A stretch of DNA of 64,000 bases from Bacillota bacterium (GCA_023415795.1 JAEZJG010000022.1:62001-126000); one strand, 5' to 3'; positions 34,123 to 43,208 are shown, counted from the first letter of the stretch. Translations and numbers: made by a program. The notes: generated from the sequence alone by a model not told the origin.

Positions 34123-35160
34123 ATGAAAGCAGCAGTGCTGGAAGACTACAATAAGCTGGTCGTGAAAGAGGTTCCCACGCCTGAGGTCGATCAGGACAGC
34201 GTCCTCGTGCGCGTGAAGGCATGCGCCGTCTGCGGGTCGGATATCCGTATCTATCACAGCGGAAATAACCGTGTGAACATGCCGCAGATCATCGGGCACG
34301 AGATCGCGGGAGAGGTTGTCGAAGTTGGCAGCAATGTGACGAAATTTAAGGTGGGTGACAGAGTGGCGATCGGCGCGGATGTGCCGTGCGGCGAATGTGC
34401 TTTTTGCGAGGCGGGCATCGGTAACAACTGCCAGATAAACTATGCGATGGGTTATCAGTTCGCGGGCGGCTTTGCAGAGTATGTTTTGCTAAACCGCATA
34501 GTGGTCAACTACGGGCCAGTGCACAAGATTCCCGATCACGTATCGTTTGACGAGGCGGCGATGGCAGAGCCGCTGGGCTGTGTGCTCAACGCGCTGGAGC
34601 TGTCCAACATCCGCCTTGGAGACACCGTCGTCATCATCGGCGCGGGACCTATTGGCTGCATGATCATTGGCGTGGCGCGTAAAATGGGCGCAACCAAGGT
34701 GATCGTCGTTCAGCGTTCCATGGCACGGCTGGAATACGCACGCCGCTTCGGCGCGGACGTCTATGTGCTGTCATCCGAAGAGGATGCGGTTGCACGGGTG
34801 CTGGAAGAAACGGGAGGCTTGGGTGCAGACGTGGTGATAACCGCTAATCCGAGCCCGCAGGCACAGGCAGACGCGCTCAAGATGGCGAAAAACCGTGCCC
34901 GCATCAATCTGTTCGGCGGGCTGCCAAAGGACAAATCCATGGTCACGCTGGATACCAATATCATTCACTACAAGGAGCTTTTTGTACACGGCGCACATGG
35001 TGCTTTGCCCATCCATCACGGTAAAGCGGTGGAGCTTATCGCCTCAGGCGCTGTGAACGTCAACGAATATATATCGCATCACTTCAGTCTGGATGACATC
35101 AATGAGGCATTTCAGGCTGCTGAAGGGCACGAAGGCATGCGAGTCGTCGTCAATCCGTAA
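34123..35160 (+). CDS. Zinc-dependent medium-chain polyol dehydrogenase
   Basis: A 345-residue MDR dehydrogenase with CAVCGSDIRIYHSG and GHEIAGE (catalytic zinc), CGECAFCEAGIGNNC (structural zinc) and VVIIGAGPIGCMIIGVAR (NAD site). It is related to, but clearly different from, the enzyme encoded just before it, so the two likely act on different positions or steps. Related enzymes include sorbitol, ribitol-phosphate and threonine dehydrogenases. GGGAGG precedes the ATG, and 12 bp separate it from the epimerase gene. The exact substrate is not visible. Confidence 0.88.
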   Translation: MKAAVLEDYNKLVVKEVPTPEVDQDSVLVRVKACAVCGSDIRIYHSGNNRVNMPQIIGHEIAGEVVEVGSNVTKFKVGDRVAIGADVPCGECAFCEAGIGNNCQINYAMGYQFAGGFAEYVLLNRIVVNYGPVHKIPDHVSFDEAAMAEPLGCVLNALELSNIRLGDTVVIIGAGPIGCMIIGVARKMGATKVIVVQRSMARLEYARRFGADVYVLSSEEDAVARVLEETGGLGADVVITANPSPQAQADALKMAKNRARINLFGGLPKDKSMVTLDTNIIHYKELFVHGAHGALPIHHGKAVELIASGAVNVNEYISHHFSLDDINEAFQAAEGHEGMRVVVNP

Positions 35161-35172
35161 GCGGAGGTTGAA

Positions 35173-35835
35173 ATGGCAGGAAAAATTGCGGCTTCCCTGA
35201 TGTGTGTGGACTTTTCGGATATCAGGGGCAGCGTCAATAAGCTGAAAGAAGCGAATATAGAGTATCTGCACATCGATATCATGGACGGTCAGTTTGTTCC
35301 CAACTTTACGCTGGGGCCGGACTTCGTGAGGAATGTGCGGCGGATGTCGGATATACCGTGCGACATCCACCTGATGGTTTGCGAGCCGGAGCGGCATATC
35401 GGCATATTTGCGCCGCGTGAGGGCGATATCATCAGCGTGCATGCGGAAGCGACAAACCATCTGCAAAGAACGCTGCAATACATCAAGGATACTGGCGCGA
35501 CGGCTGCGGTGGCGCTTAATCCCGCAACGCCTATTGATGCGCTCCGTTATGTGCTGGACGACATTGGAGCGGTGCTGGTGATGACGGTAAACCCCGGGTA
35601 TGCGGGGCAAAAGCTCGTCCCCGCGACGCTGGATAAGATTACTGAGGTGCGTCGTATGCTAGACGGGCGAGATGTGCTGATAGAGGTGGATGGTAATGTC
35701 AGCTATGAAAACGCTCGCAAGATGCGTGCGGCGGGCGCTGATATATTCGTCGCCGGGACCTCCAGTCTGTTTATAGAAGGCCGGGATATCAGTGAATGTG
35801 CGGCAGAGCTGCGCGAAGCAATTAGTGATAAATAA
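35173..35835 (+). CDS. Ribulose-phosphate/allulose-phosphate 3-epimerase family protein
   Basis: A 220-residue TIM barrel. Metal and catalytic positions are all visible: AASLMCVDFSD, YLHIDIMDGQFVPNFTLGPD (catalytic Asp and His), CDIHLMVCEPERH, VMTVNPGYAGQKL, EVDGNVSYENA and GADIFVAGTSSLF. It interconverts a ketose 5- or 6-phosphate with its C3 epimer. The AlsE-type (D-allulose-6-phosphate) activity is as likely as plain ribulose-phosphate epimerase, given its place beside polyol dehydrogenases and a D-tagatose-3-epimerase-like gene. It starts 12 bp after the dehydrogenase. Confidence 0.9.
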   Translation: MAGKIAASLMCVDFSDIRGSVNKLKEANIEYLHIDIMDGQFVPNFTLGPDFVRNVRRMSDIPCDIHLMVCEPERHIGIFAPREGDIISVHAEATNHLQRTLQYIKDTGATAAVALNPATPIDALRYVLDDIGAVLVMTVNPGYAGQKLVPATLDKITEVRRMLDGRDVLIEVDGNVSYENARKMRAAGADIFVAGTSSLFIEGRDISECAAELREAISDK

Positions 35836-35865
35836 ATGATTTAATAAAATAAAAGGAGATTCGCT

Positions 35866-36708
35866 ATGAAAGTCGGTATGAACCTTTTGTTGTGGACGGC
35901 CGCTCCAAGCTTTTCTGAGCATGGACATATTCTTGACAAGCTCAAAGGCTGGGGCTATGAGGCATTTGAGATCAGCGTGGGCGGGTTGGACGCTGCCGGT
36001 GTCGGCAAATTCGCCAAGAAAGCTCAGGAGCTGGATCTGACGCCATGCGCGCTGGACGTTTATGTGGCGTCGGATATGGACATCATCAGTGCCGACCCCG
36101 CTATGCGGCAAAAAGCCATTGATTTTTTGAAAAGCTGTATCAGCAAAGCCACAGACCTTGGAGCGAAGGTGTTCAGCGGTCCGATGTTCCAGGGGCTGTG
36201 CAACACCACTCAGTCAGGTCCGTCAGCGGATGAACGTAAATATGCAGTGGATGGGCTGCGCGAGTGTGCGTTGCTGGCTCAGGAGAAGGGTATCAAGCTG
36301 GCAGCGGAGCCACTGAACCGCTTTGAGATGTATTTACTCAATTCTATGGAACAGGCATACGCATTTTGCGAAGAGGTGGGCGTCGATTCCATGGGCATAT
36401 TGGCGGATACGCATCACAGCAATATTGAGGAATACAACACAGCCGAGTCCTGGTCGCGTGTCATGGACAGAATACATCACGTACATATATCAGAAAACAA
36501 CAGGGGAATTCCCGGCATGGGACATGCGATACCGCCAGAGGTATTCACGGCACTCAAGGACGGCGGATATAACGGTTCCGTTGTTATTGAAGCCTTTAAC
36601 GCCAACGTTCCTGAAATTCTGCCGCTGCTGAGATTGTGGCGTCCGTTTGTTGAAGAAACCGATGAAATAGCAATAAAAGGGCTGGAGTTCATCCGCAAAC
36701 ACCTGTAA
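35866..36708 (+). CDS. D-tagatose/D-psicose 3-epimerase-family sugar epimerase
   Basis: A 280-residue xylose-isomerase-like TIM barrel, close to the usual 285-300 of ketose 3-epimerases. Predicted metal ligands are the Glu in KLAAEPLNRFE, the Asp in GILADTHHSNIEE, the His in IHHVHISENNRGIPGMG and the Glu in SVVIEAFN. The EPLNRFE and HISENNRG-PG-G blocks are characteristic of D-tagatose/psicose epimerases. It would epimerise free ketohexoses or ketopentoses at C3. A hairpin terminator 16 bp downstream ends the first transcription unit of the locus. Confidence 0.87.
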   Translation: MKVGMNLLLWTAAPSFSEHGHILDKLKGWGYEAFEISVGGLDAAGVGKFAKKAQELDLTPCALDVYVASDMDIISADPAMRQKAIDFLKSCISKATDLGAKVFSGPMFQGLCNTTQSGPSADERKYAVDGLRECALLAQEKGIKLAAEPLNRFEMYLLNSMEQAYAFCEEVGVDSMGILADTHHSNIEEYNTAESWSRVMDRIHHVHISENNRGIPGMGHAIPPEVFTALKDGGYNGSVVIEAFNANVPEILPLLRLWRPFVEETDEIAIKGLEFIRKHL

Positions 36709-36723
36709 CGTTTTGAGTGTTTG

Positions 36724-36765
36724 TGTGCCGGAGCACAAGGCGCATAAGTTCTTGGCTCCGGCACA
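36724..36765 (+). terminator. Strong hairpin at the end of the first sugar-locus unit
   Basis: TGTGCCGGAGC pairs perfectly with GCTCCGGCACA, with an inner CAAG/CTTG stem. Only a short AT stretch follows instead of a T run, so termination may be partial. Confidence 0.6.
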
Positions 36766-36800
36766 TAATCACAAAGCTTATTTAATAAATTAAATTTTTA

Positions 36801-36871
36801 TTTATACGAATAAACCTTGACATGAGTAGTGCTATATGCAATAATTAATACATAAGATTTAATCGTATAAA
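36801..36871 (+). promoter_or_regulatory. Promoter flanked by two LacI-type operator near-copies (sites 2 and 3)
   Basis: TTGACA (36817-36822), 17 bases, AATAAT (36840-36845) form a good sigma-A promoter. TTTATACGAATAAA lies just upstream (36801-36814) and TTTAATCGTATAAA just downstream (36858-36871). Each differs from the palindrome TTTATACGTATAAA at one or two positions. The spacing of 57 bp between centres would allow looping or cooperative repression. The remaining leader to 37075 is AT-rich with only weak hairpins. Confidence 0.68.
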
Positions 36872-37074
36872 CTAAATGTCACTAGATCAGATATTAAATT
36901 GTAACCCAGTAAGAAATCAACAATCATCAATCACTAGAAAGCCTTAGAAATTCTAACTAAATGTGCATGCACCTTGTAAACAATGAGTATTTACATGTGT
37001 GAAACAAATTTTGCATCAACAAAAAAGGCGTTTTTTGAGTCACGGTAAAAAAGCATAGCATTGCGGAAAGGTCG

Positions 37075-38505
37075 ATGAAGATCATGGCTAAGAGAAAGAT
37101 TGCTATTATTGGCGCTGGCAGTATTGTTTTCTGCAAAACACTTATTCTTGATATACTGGGCACACCGGGTATGGATGATACTGAATTCGCACTGATGGCA
37201 CTTACCACCAGCAAGTCGACGCAGGTGGAGCGCTATATTAAAAAAGTGATCGAACACAACGGTCTTAAGGCATCGGTCTACGTTACCACGGATCGCGTGG
37301 ATGCGATCAGAGACGCCAAGTTTGTGATCACCACGTTTCAGGTTGGCGGCGTGTCCGCATTCGAGATGGACTATAAGATACCGCTCAAATACGGTATCGA
37401 TCAGTGCATCGGCGATTCAATGGGACCGGGCGGTTTGTTCCGGGCGCTGCGCAGCATTCCTGTTATTGTGGACATCGCGGAGGAAGTCAAGAAATACGGC
37501 GCTCCGGGCGCACTGATACTCAACTATGTGAACCCCATGGCGATGGTTTGCTGGGCGCTGGGCACCACAGGTGTCAACTTTGTGGGCCTGTGCCACGGCG
37601 TGCAAACAACGCTTGATCTCATCTCCGGCTACGTGGACGTCCCCAAACACGAAATAGACTTTCTTTGCGCAGGCATCAACCATATGGCATGGTTCCTTGA
37701 CATCCGCAGAGATGGTAAGGATCTGTACCCGCTGCTAAAGGAACGGTTCGAGCAGCCGGGCTATTATGTGAACGAGAAGGTGCGAGGCGAGGTAATGCGC
37801 CAGTTTGGTTACTTCATGACCGAATCTACCGGGCACCTGTCCGAATATCTGCCGTGGTTCCGCTCCAGCAAGCGGGCATTGGAGCTTTATTGTGACGAAC
37901 CGGCCTTTGGCGGTGAAAGCGGCGCTTACTACAACTGGTGTGCGCATGTGGCTCACAAGTATGAGAGCGAACTGGCGCTGGAGAATGAACCGCTCACGCT
38001 GCCGTCGCGCAGCATTGAATATGGTTCTTACATAGTGGAAGCTATGGAGACCGGCAAGGTGTTCAAGCTGAACGGCAACGTCCGTAACAACGGCATCATA
38101 TCCAACCTGCCGGATGACTGCTGCGCCGAAGGTCCCATATATGTGGACGCGCTTGGTCTGCATCCCGTGCGGGTAGGGGCGCTTCCGCCACAGTGCGCCG
38201 CGCTCAACATGACCAACATCAACGTACAGGGGCTAGGGGTGAAAGCTGCGATGGAAAGCGACACTGAGATGATTGTCGCGGCAGCCGCGCTTGATCCGCT
38301 GACCTCAACACAATGTACGCTGAACGAGACGCGCGAGCTGTGCAGCGAGCTGCTGGAAGCACAGCGGCAGTGGCTGCCCGCGTTTGAGGGTAAGTCCATC
38401 AAAAAGACGCCTGTAATCAGCATACCCAAAAATGTGAAACGCGCCGACGTACCTGTGGATCCGGCTCTGGCCATTATGGCGCGTTTTGGTGAACTCGGAA
38501 AGTAG
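37075..38505 (+). CDS. Family GH4 NAD- and metal-dependent glycosidase (alpha-galactosidase/galacturonidase type)
   Basis: A 476-residue GH4 enzyme, the usual size. The N-terminal Rossmann motif is KIAIIGAGSIVFCKTL. Further marks are GDSMGPGGLFRALRSIPV, LNYVNPMAMVCWAL and GLCHGVQ (residues 173-177), where the Cys and His bind the metal. GH4 enzymes cleave glycosides by transient C3 oxidation with NAD rather than direct displacement. The MelA-like pattern suggests an alpha-galactoside or alpha-galacturonide, but the subfamily cannot be fixed. Starts at 37075 and 37084 are both possible. No signal peptide is present, so it acts on imported sugar. Confidence 0.88.
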   Translation: MKIMAKRKIAIIGAGSIVFCKTLILDILGTPGMDDTEFALMALTTSKSTQVERYIKKVIEHNGLKASVYVTTDRVDAIRDAKFVITTFQVGGVSAFEMDYKIPLKYGIDQCIGDSMGPGGLFRALRSIPVIVDIAEEVKKYGAPGALILNYVNPMAMVCWALGTTGVNFVGLCHGVQTTLDLISGYVDVPKHEIDFLCAGINHMAWFLDIRRDGKDLYPLLKERFEQPGYYVNEKVRGEVMRQFGYFMTESTGHLSEYLPWFRSSKRALELYCDEPAFGGESGAYYNWCAHVAHKYESELALENEPLTLPSRSIEYGSYIVEAMETGKVFKLNGNVRNNGIISNLPDDCCAEGPIYVDALGLHPVRVGALPPQCAALNMTNINVQGLGVKAAMESDTEMIVAAAALDPLTSTQCTLNETRELCSELLEAQRQWLPAFEGKSIKKTPVISIPKNVKRADVPVDPALAIMARFGELGK

Positions 38506-38550
38506 TTTCATTACCTTTACATAATCAAAAAGGATAAAGGAGTGCGTATT

Positions 38551-39444
38551 ATGAAAAAAGTATCTATTGGCAGCTGGGCATATACATTCGGGGAATACTC
38601 GAAGAATCCGATCCAGCTTGAGGATTTGTGTCAGCGGCTTAACAAGCTGGGGTTTGACGGTATCAGCTTGGGCGGTTTTAAACCCCACGCACATCCGGAC
38701 GACTGGGGCACCCCTGAAAAGATGGCGGAGCTGAAAAGGATTCTGTCGGACAACAAGCTGGAAGTTGCGGATTTTGCGGCTGATATGTGGAGCGTTAACG
38801 CTTTAAAGCAGGGGCAGGAGTACATCGACATCTTCACAAAGAATGTAGATTTTTGTGATAAAATGGGCTTTCCCATCATTCGTGTTGATTCCGACGCGCC
38901 GCCGGTACTGCCGGAGGGTATGACGTACGATCAGGTGAAGGCGTATTATGTGGATCTGTTCAAAAAATGCGCAAAGATTGCTGCTGAGAAAAACCTGATG
39001 GTGGTTTGGGAGTTTGAGCCGGGCTTTATCATCAATGAGCCCAAGAACGTCGCTGAAGTGACTAAAGCGGTGAATGAGCCAAACTTTAAGATACTGTTTG
39101 ACACCTGCCATGCACACATGGGTGCTGTGGTTGGAGCGAACCATATCGAAGAAGGTTGCAAGCTGGAAGGCGGCATTGCGGAATACTGCGAGCTGCTGGA
39201 CGGACTGATTGGCGTTGTGCACGTAATCGATTCGGACAGCACACTCAATGAGCAGAATACCAGCACGCACGCACCGTTTGGCGTGGGCGTTATCAACTTT
39301 GACGAGGCGATTTCTGCGATACTGGACAAGGCGCATTACGATGGTGACTGGTGGGCGATCGACCTGTGCGAATGGGGCGATGCTTGGGAAGTAACAGCGC
39401 AATGCAAGGATTTCGTTGACAAAGAAATCAACGCGAAGTACTAA
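38551..39444 (+). CDS. TIM-barrel sugar isomerase/epimerase (AP endonuclease family 2)
   Basis: A 297-residue protein from the ATG at 38551, with AAAGGAG eight bases upstream; a GTG nine bases earlier overlaps that site. The fold is the xylose-isomerase-like barrel. Probable metal ligands are the Glu in VVWEFEPGF, the Asp in ILFDTCHAHMG, the His in GVVHVIDSDS and the Glu in AIDLCEWGD. The pattern resembles IolE/IolI-type and uncharacterised sugar isomerases rather than true xylose isomerase. It is transcribed with GH4 and the next dehydrogenase, so it probably processes the sugar released or oxidised by them. Confidence 0.83.
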   Translation: MKKVSIGSWAYTFGEYSKNPIQLEDLCQRLNKLGFDGISLGGFKPHAHPDDWGTPEKMAELKRILSDNKLEVADFAADMWSVNALKQGQEYIDIFTKNVDFCDKMGFPIIRVDSDAPPVLPEGMTYDQVKAYYVDLFKKCAKIAAEKNLMVVWEFEPGFIINEPKNVAEVTKAVNEPNFKILFDTCHAHMGAVVGANHIEEGCKLEGGIAEYCELLDGLIGVVHVIDSDSTLNEQNTSTHAPFGVGVINFDEAISAILDKAHYDGDWWAIDLCEWGDAWEVTAQCKDFVDKEINAKY

Positions 39445-39463
39445 GTACGGGGAGGCGATACAT

Positions 39464-40540
39464 ATGGAAGGCAAGATGAAGGCTCAGGTGTTCTACGAAC
39501 CGGAAGTCATGAAGATGGAAATGATCGATATCCCCAAGATCGCGGATAACGAGGTGCTGGTTAAGGTAAAAGCCACAGGCATCTGCGGATCGGATATCTC
39601 GTACTACTATGGCCACAGCCCGCTGGGCACGGCGGATGGCAAAGGGCCTTTGGTGCTGGGGCACGAATTCAGCGGAGAAATCGTGGAAGTGGGCGGTTTG
39701 CCCGCATCGCTGGGGCTGTTTAAGCCGGGCGACCGCGTTACCTGCAACCCTGTGATGCAGTGCAACGCCTGCCCGATGTGCGCGGAAGGCAAGTTCAACA
39801 TTTGCCCGAATGCTGTGGTTCCGGGAGTGTCGGTGGACGGCGCGTTTGCAGAATATTGTAAGCTCAACTACACGCATGTGTATAAGATACCCGACGAGAT
39901 GTCGTTCGAGGATGCAGCGATTATTGAACCGCTGGCCTGCGGCTCCTATGCGGTCAAGAAACTGGATGTGAAGCCGGGCGATTTTGTAGTGGTGTTTGGT
40001 CCTGGTCCCATCGGAATCATGATGGTTCAACTCATCAAGGCTCTCGGTGCGGGCAAGGTGGCTATCGTGGGTACGCGTGATTACCCACTGGGTGTTGCAA
40101 AGGAGATGGGTGCGGATTACGCGATCAATGTGAAGGATACTGCATCGCCGTATTATTCGGACGATATCAACAAGAGCATCCGTGAACTGACGGGCGGCAA
40201 GATGGCTGAGAAGGTGGTTGTTCCTACCAGCTCGAAACAGGCACTTCAGGATGCGCTGACGGTTTCTGGAGCAGGCGCAACTATCGTATACTTTGGTCTG
40301 CCGGGAGCGGACGACAAGATAGAGGTGCCCGCGCTGGAAGCAATACAGTCGGACAAAACGATCAAGTTTGCATGGCTTGCGCCGCTGGTATGGCCGATGG
40401 CCATCAGCGCTGTGGAGAATGGCTTCGTTAAGCTTGATAAGCTGGTCACACACAAGTTCTCTCTTGAGGACACAGAAAAAGGAATCCAATTTATGAAATT
40501 TGGCAAGGGAGACAAATTGAAAGGTTTGGTAATAATCTGA
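39464..40540 (+). CDS. Zinc-dependent medium-chain polyol dehydrogenase (third copy)
   Basis: A 358-residue MDR enzyme from the ATG at 39464 behind GGGAGG; an open frame beginning 48 bp earlier lies inside the previous gene. The catalytic zinc site has GICGSDISYYYG and GHEFSGE, and the structural zinc site has Cys residues in QCNACPMCAEGKFNIC. The NAD site is VVFGPGPIGIMMVQLIKALGAG. It resembles sorbitol/xylitol dehydrogenases. It is the third such enzyme of the locus, suggesting more than one polyol or consecutive oxidations. The lacI promoter begins inside its last codons. Confidence 0.88.
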   Translation: MEGKMKAQVFYEPEVMKMEMIDIPKIADNEVLVKVKATGICGSDISYYYGHSPLGTADGKGPLVLGHEFSGEIVEVGGLPASLGLFKPGDRVTCNPVMQCNACPMCAEGKFNICPNAVVPGVSVDGAFAEYCKLNYTHVYKIPDEMSFEDAAIIEPLACGSYAVKKLDVKPGDFVVVFGPGPIGIMMVQLIKALGAGKVAIVGTRDYPLGVAKEMGADYAINVKDTASPYYSDDINKSIRELTGGKMAEKVVVPTSSKQALQDALTVSGAGATIVYFGLPGADDKIEVPALEAIQSDKTIKFAWLAPLVWPMAISAVENGFVKLDKLVTHKFSLEDTEKGIQFMKFGKGDKLKGLVII

Positions 40541-40546
40541 TATAAT
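40517..40546 (+). promoter_or_regulatory. Candidate sigma-A promoter of the lacI-type regulator
   Basis: TTGAAA, 18 bases, TATAAT, overlapping the 3' end and stop codon of the dehydrogenase. It would let the regulator be expressed separately from the upstream operon. Confidence 0.55.
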
Positions 40547-40550
40547 ATTG

Positions 40551-40585
40551 TGTCGTGTCTGTGTGCAAGCGCCGCAGACACGACA
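40551..40585 (+). other. Perfect inverted repeat just downstream of the lacI promoter
   Basis: TGTCGTGTCTG pairs perfectly with CAGACACGACA around a 13-base GC-rich loop. It begins five bases after the -10 box, so it covers the transcription start. It could be a terminator of the upstream genes, a 5' mRNA hairpin or an operator; its sequence is unlike the TTTATACGTATAAA set. Confidence 0.6.
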
Positions 40586-40609
40586 AATACTTTGAACAGG
40601 CGATAATCA

Positions 40610-41656
40610 ATGAAAAAGAAGGCAAATAAACCGCCCACGATGAACGATGTCGCCAAGGCGGCCGGCGTAACTCAAGCAACAGTTTCGTACGTGCTGAATA
40701 ATTCAGGGGATATATCTGAACCGGTCAAGAAACGGGTGTTGGAGGCTGCCGAGCAGCTGGGATATATCCGCAACAATGTTGCCCGCAACCTCAAGATGCG
40801 AAGATCCAACACTGTCGGTATCATTGTGCCGGATGTGATCAACAGCTACTATGGCGAAATAATCAAGTACACCGAGAAGATTATACGCGAAAACGGGCTG
40901 TTCACGTTCATCTGCATCACGATGCATAAGCCGGAGCTCGAAGATTGGTACATCACCTCTCTGATTGAACAGAAGGTGGCTGGCGTTATGGTTTGCTACG
41001 GTTTGGCCGACGAACAGTTGTTGCGTAAGCTGGCAACATACAATGTTCCATTTGTCGTAATGGACGACAATGTTCAAGAGGAGGAGCTGGAAGCACCTTG
41101 TGTTCTGGTAAATAACATCAAAGGAAGCTTCCTTGCGGTGCAGCAGTTCGTTTCATTGGGCATATCAAAGATAGCTTTCTGCTCAGAGCCAGCGTATAAC
41201 CGGGCACTTAAAGATCGGCATGAGGGTTTTTTGCTGGCTGTGAAGGAATTTGGTCTTCAAAAGCAATTGCAGCACGTGTATGTAGCGAGCGAGGAAGTTG
41301 ATCATAGCGATAAAATAGCGCTTGGCTATCAGGCGGCTGGAGAAATACTCGCTCATTCGCAGCCGGAAGGCATATTTGCGACCAATGATGAAATGGCAAT
41401 AGGCGTTATAAAGAAGCTGAAGGAAAGCGGCTTGCGTGTTCCCAAGGACATCTGTGTGATCGGATACGATAATGTGCCGCTGAGCGGCATCATATCCCCG
41501 ACTCTCACCACCATCAATCAGCCGGTGATGACGATGTGCATTCAGGGAACTAACATGCTGCGCGATCTGATTGCGGGCAAGGAATGCGAACGCCGCAGGA
41601 TAATGCTGGAACCCAGTATCATTGTCAGGGAATCAGCTCCGCAGCAAAAAGATTAG
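40610..41656 (+). CDS. LacI-family transcriptional regulator of the sugar locus
   Basis: A 348-residue repressor-type protein. Residues about 9-60 form the helix-turn-helix and hinge (TMNDVAKAAGVTQATVSYVLN, then LGYIRNNVARNLK). Residues 65-340 are a periplasmic-binding-protein-like effector domain starting TVGIIVPDVINSYYG and including GIFATNDEMAIGV and ICVIGYDNVPLSGIISPTLTTI. It most likely binds the palindrome repeated at 33012, 36801, 36858 and 43182 and senses the sugar handled here. It lies centrally in the locus, 10 bp before the kinase gene, and has its own promoter. Confidence 0.92.
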   Translation: MKKKANKPPTMNDVAKAAGVTQATVSYVLNNSGDISEPVKKRVLEAAEQLGYIRNNVARNLKMRRSNTVGIIVPDVINSYYGEIIKYTEKIIRENGLFTFICITMHKPELEDWYITSLIEQKVAGVMVCYGLADEQLLRKLATYNVPFVVMDDNVQEEELEAPCVLVNNIKGSFLAVQQFVSLGISKIAFCSEPAYNRALKDRHEGFLLAVKEFGLQKQLQHVYVASEEVDHSDKIALGYQAAGEILAHSQPEGIFATNDEMAIGVIKKLKESGLRVPKDICVIGYDNVPLSGIISPTLTTINQPVMTMCIQGTNMLRDLIAGKECERRRIMLEPSIIVRESAPQQKD

Positions 41657-41665
41657 TGAGGTAAG

Positions 41666-43141
41666 ATGCTGTATCTTGGAATAGATGTAGGCACGACTGG
41701 CAGCAAGGCTACGGTGCTGGACGCGCACGGTAACATCCGCGCTTTCGCCTACCAAGACTATAAAGCGGTGCGCACCAGCGAGGGGTATGCTGAGATAGAC
41801 CCCGAGGCTGTCTGGCAGACGGTAAAGCTGGTAATCACGCAGGCAGCTGCTAGAGCCGGTGAACCGGTGAAGGCTATAGCAGTTGCGTCGTTTGGTGAAA
41901 CTTTTGTTGCACTGGACAAGGATGACCGCGTGCTGCGCAACGGCATACTCTTTGCCGATGTGCGCGGAGCAAGCGAAGTAGCCGATATTCGCGAAAAGCT
42001 CAGTGATCAATCGATATACGATATAACCGGTATGCCGATTGGTGCGATGTATACACTGAGCAAGCTTCTATGGATGAAGAAGCACGAACCGCTGCTGTAT
42101 GAGCGAATTGATAAACTTTTTCTGTTTGAGGATTACATTTACTATAAGCTGTCCGGAGTGCGATGTATCGACTATTCGCTGGCTTCACGGACGATGTTTT
42201 TTGACTATGAAAAGCATGATTGGTCGAGAGATGTACTTTGCGCGTTTGATATCAGCGCTTCGATTCTCTCAAAGCCGGTGATGCCGGGTAGTGTGGTCGG
42301 CGAGATGCGCGGAAGCTTGGCGGCAGAGCTGGGGCTGGCAGATGGTGTTTTGCTAGTGGCTGGGGGTCACGATCAGGTGTGTGCTGCGCTGGGCGCAGGT
42401 GTGCTGAAGACAGGGGAGTGTGTGGATGGCATCGGCACCTCAGAGTGCATCACAACGGTGCTGGGCGGGCTGGAGCAAAAGGATTTCATGCGCGCCAATA
42501 GCTTCTGCATTGAACCGTATGCCATTAAAGATGCTTATGTCACACTGGCGTTTAACACAACAGGTGCTTCTATATTCGGTTGGTTCTGCGGCAATTTTGC
42601 TAGGGAAGCGGATGAAAAAGCCGTTTATGCCATGATGGAGGGTGAATGTCCTGCTGGACCGACGGATCTTCTGGTGCTGCCGCATTTTGCGGGCAGCGGA
42701 ACGCCGCATATGGATCCGTTTTCCACCGGCGCGGTGCTGGGACTGCGACTGGGCACCTCGCGCGGAGAGATATACAAGGCATGCATGGAAGGCATATGCT
42801 TCGAAATGCTACAAAACGCACAGCTGCTGAGGAGCATGGGCACAGAGATTACCGGCATGACCTGTGTGGGTGGCGGAACGAAGTCGGAGCTGCTGCTGCA
42901 GGTGAAGGCAGATATTATGGGTATACCCATACGCCGGCTGGCAGCAAAGGAGTCAGGAACAACGGCACTTGCAATGCTCTGTGCAGTGGCGTGTCAGGAC
43001 TACTCTAGTCTTGCACAAGCTGCAGACAACATGGTCAAAATCGAAAAAACCTTTATACCGAGCGAAAAAAATCATCAGTTATATCAGAAAAAATTCGAAC
43101 TCTACAAAAACCTTTATACTAACATCGCACAGCTGCGATAG
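41666..43141 (+). CDS. FGGY-family carbohydrate kinase (xylulokinase-like)
   Basis: A 491-residue kinase of normal FGGY length. The N-terminal ATPase-fold motif is LGIDVGTTGSKATVLD, the substrate domain has SFGETFVALDKDDRVL, the catalytic Asp lies in VAGGHDQVCAALGAG, and the second nucleotide motif is TCVGGGTKSELLLQVKAD. It phosphorylates a ketose or polyol, most plausibly xylulose or another pentulose formed by the dehydrogenases and isomerases around it. The ATG is 10 bp after the regulator stop, behind GAGGTAAG. Exact sugar unknown. Confidence 0.9.
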   Translation: MLYLGIDVGTTGSKATVLDAHGNIRAFAYQDYKAVRTSEGYAEIDPEAVWQTVKLVITQAAARAGEPVKAIAVASFGETFVALDKDDRVLRNGILFADVRGASEVADIREKLSDQSIYDITGMPIGAMYTLSKLLWMKKHEPLLYERIDKLFLFEDYIYYKLSGVRCIDYSLASRTMFFDYEKHDWSRDVLCAFDISASILSKPVMPGSVVGEMRGSLAAELGLADGVLLVAGGHDQVCAALGAGVLKTGECVDGIGTSECITTVLGGLEQKDFMRANSFCIEPYAIKDAYVTLAFNTTGASIFGWFCGNFAREADEKAVYAMMEGECPAGPTDLLVLPHFAGSGTPHMDPFSTGAVLGLRLGTSRGEIYKACMEGICFEMLQNAQLLRSMGTEITGMTCVGGGTKSELLLQVKADIMGIPIRRLAAKESGTTALAMLCAVACQDYSSLAQAADNMVKIEKTFIPSEKNHQLYQKKFELYKNLYTNIAQLR

Positions 43142-43181
43142 GTAAGTCATTAGTTTGGCGCTTTGATTGAGTAAGAATTTA

Positions 43182-43195
43182 TTTATACGTATAAA
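43182..43195 (+). promoter_or_regulatory. LacI-type operator palindrome (site 4)
   Basis: TTTATACGTATAAA is a perfect 14-bp palindrome identical to the core of site 1 at 33012. It sits two bases before the AGGAGG of the cupin gene, in a 67-bp gap after the kinase. Repression here would block the cupin gene and the importer behind it. Confidence 0.7.
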
Positions 43196-43208
43196 CAGGA
43201 GGACAGCT

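Noticed and set aside
39428..40489. Minus-strand open frame of about 353 codons
   Set aside because: It is antisense to the third zinc dehydrogenase. It is rich in His and Arg, typical of shadow frames, and has no domain.
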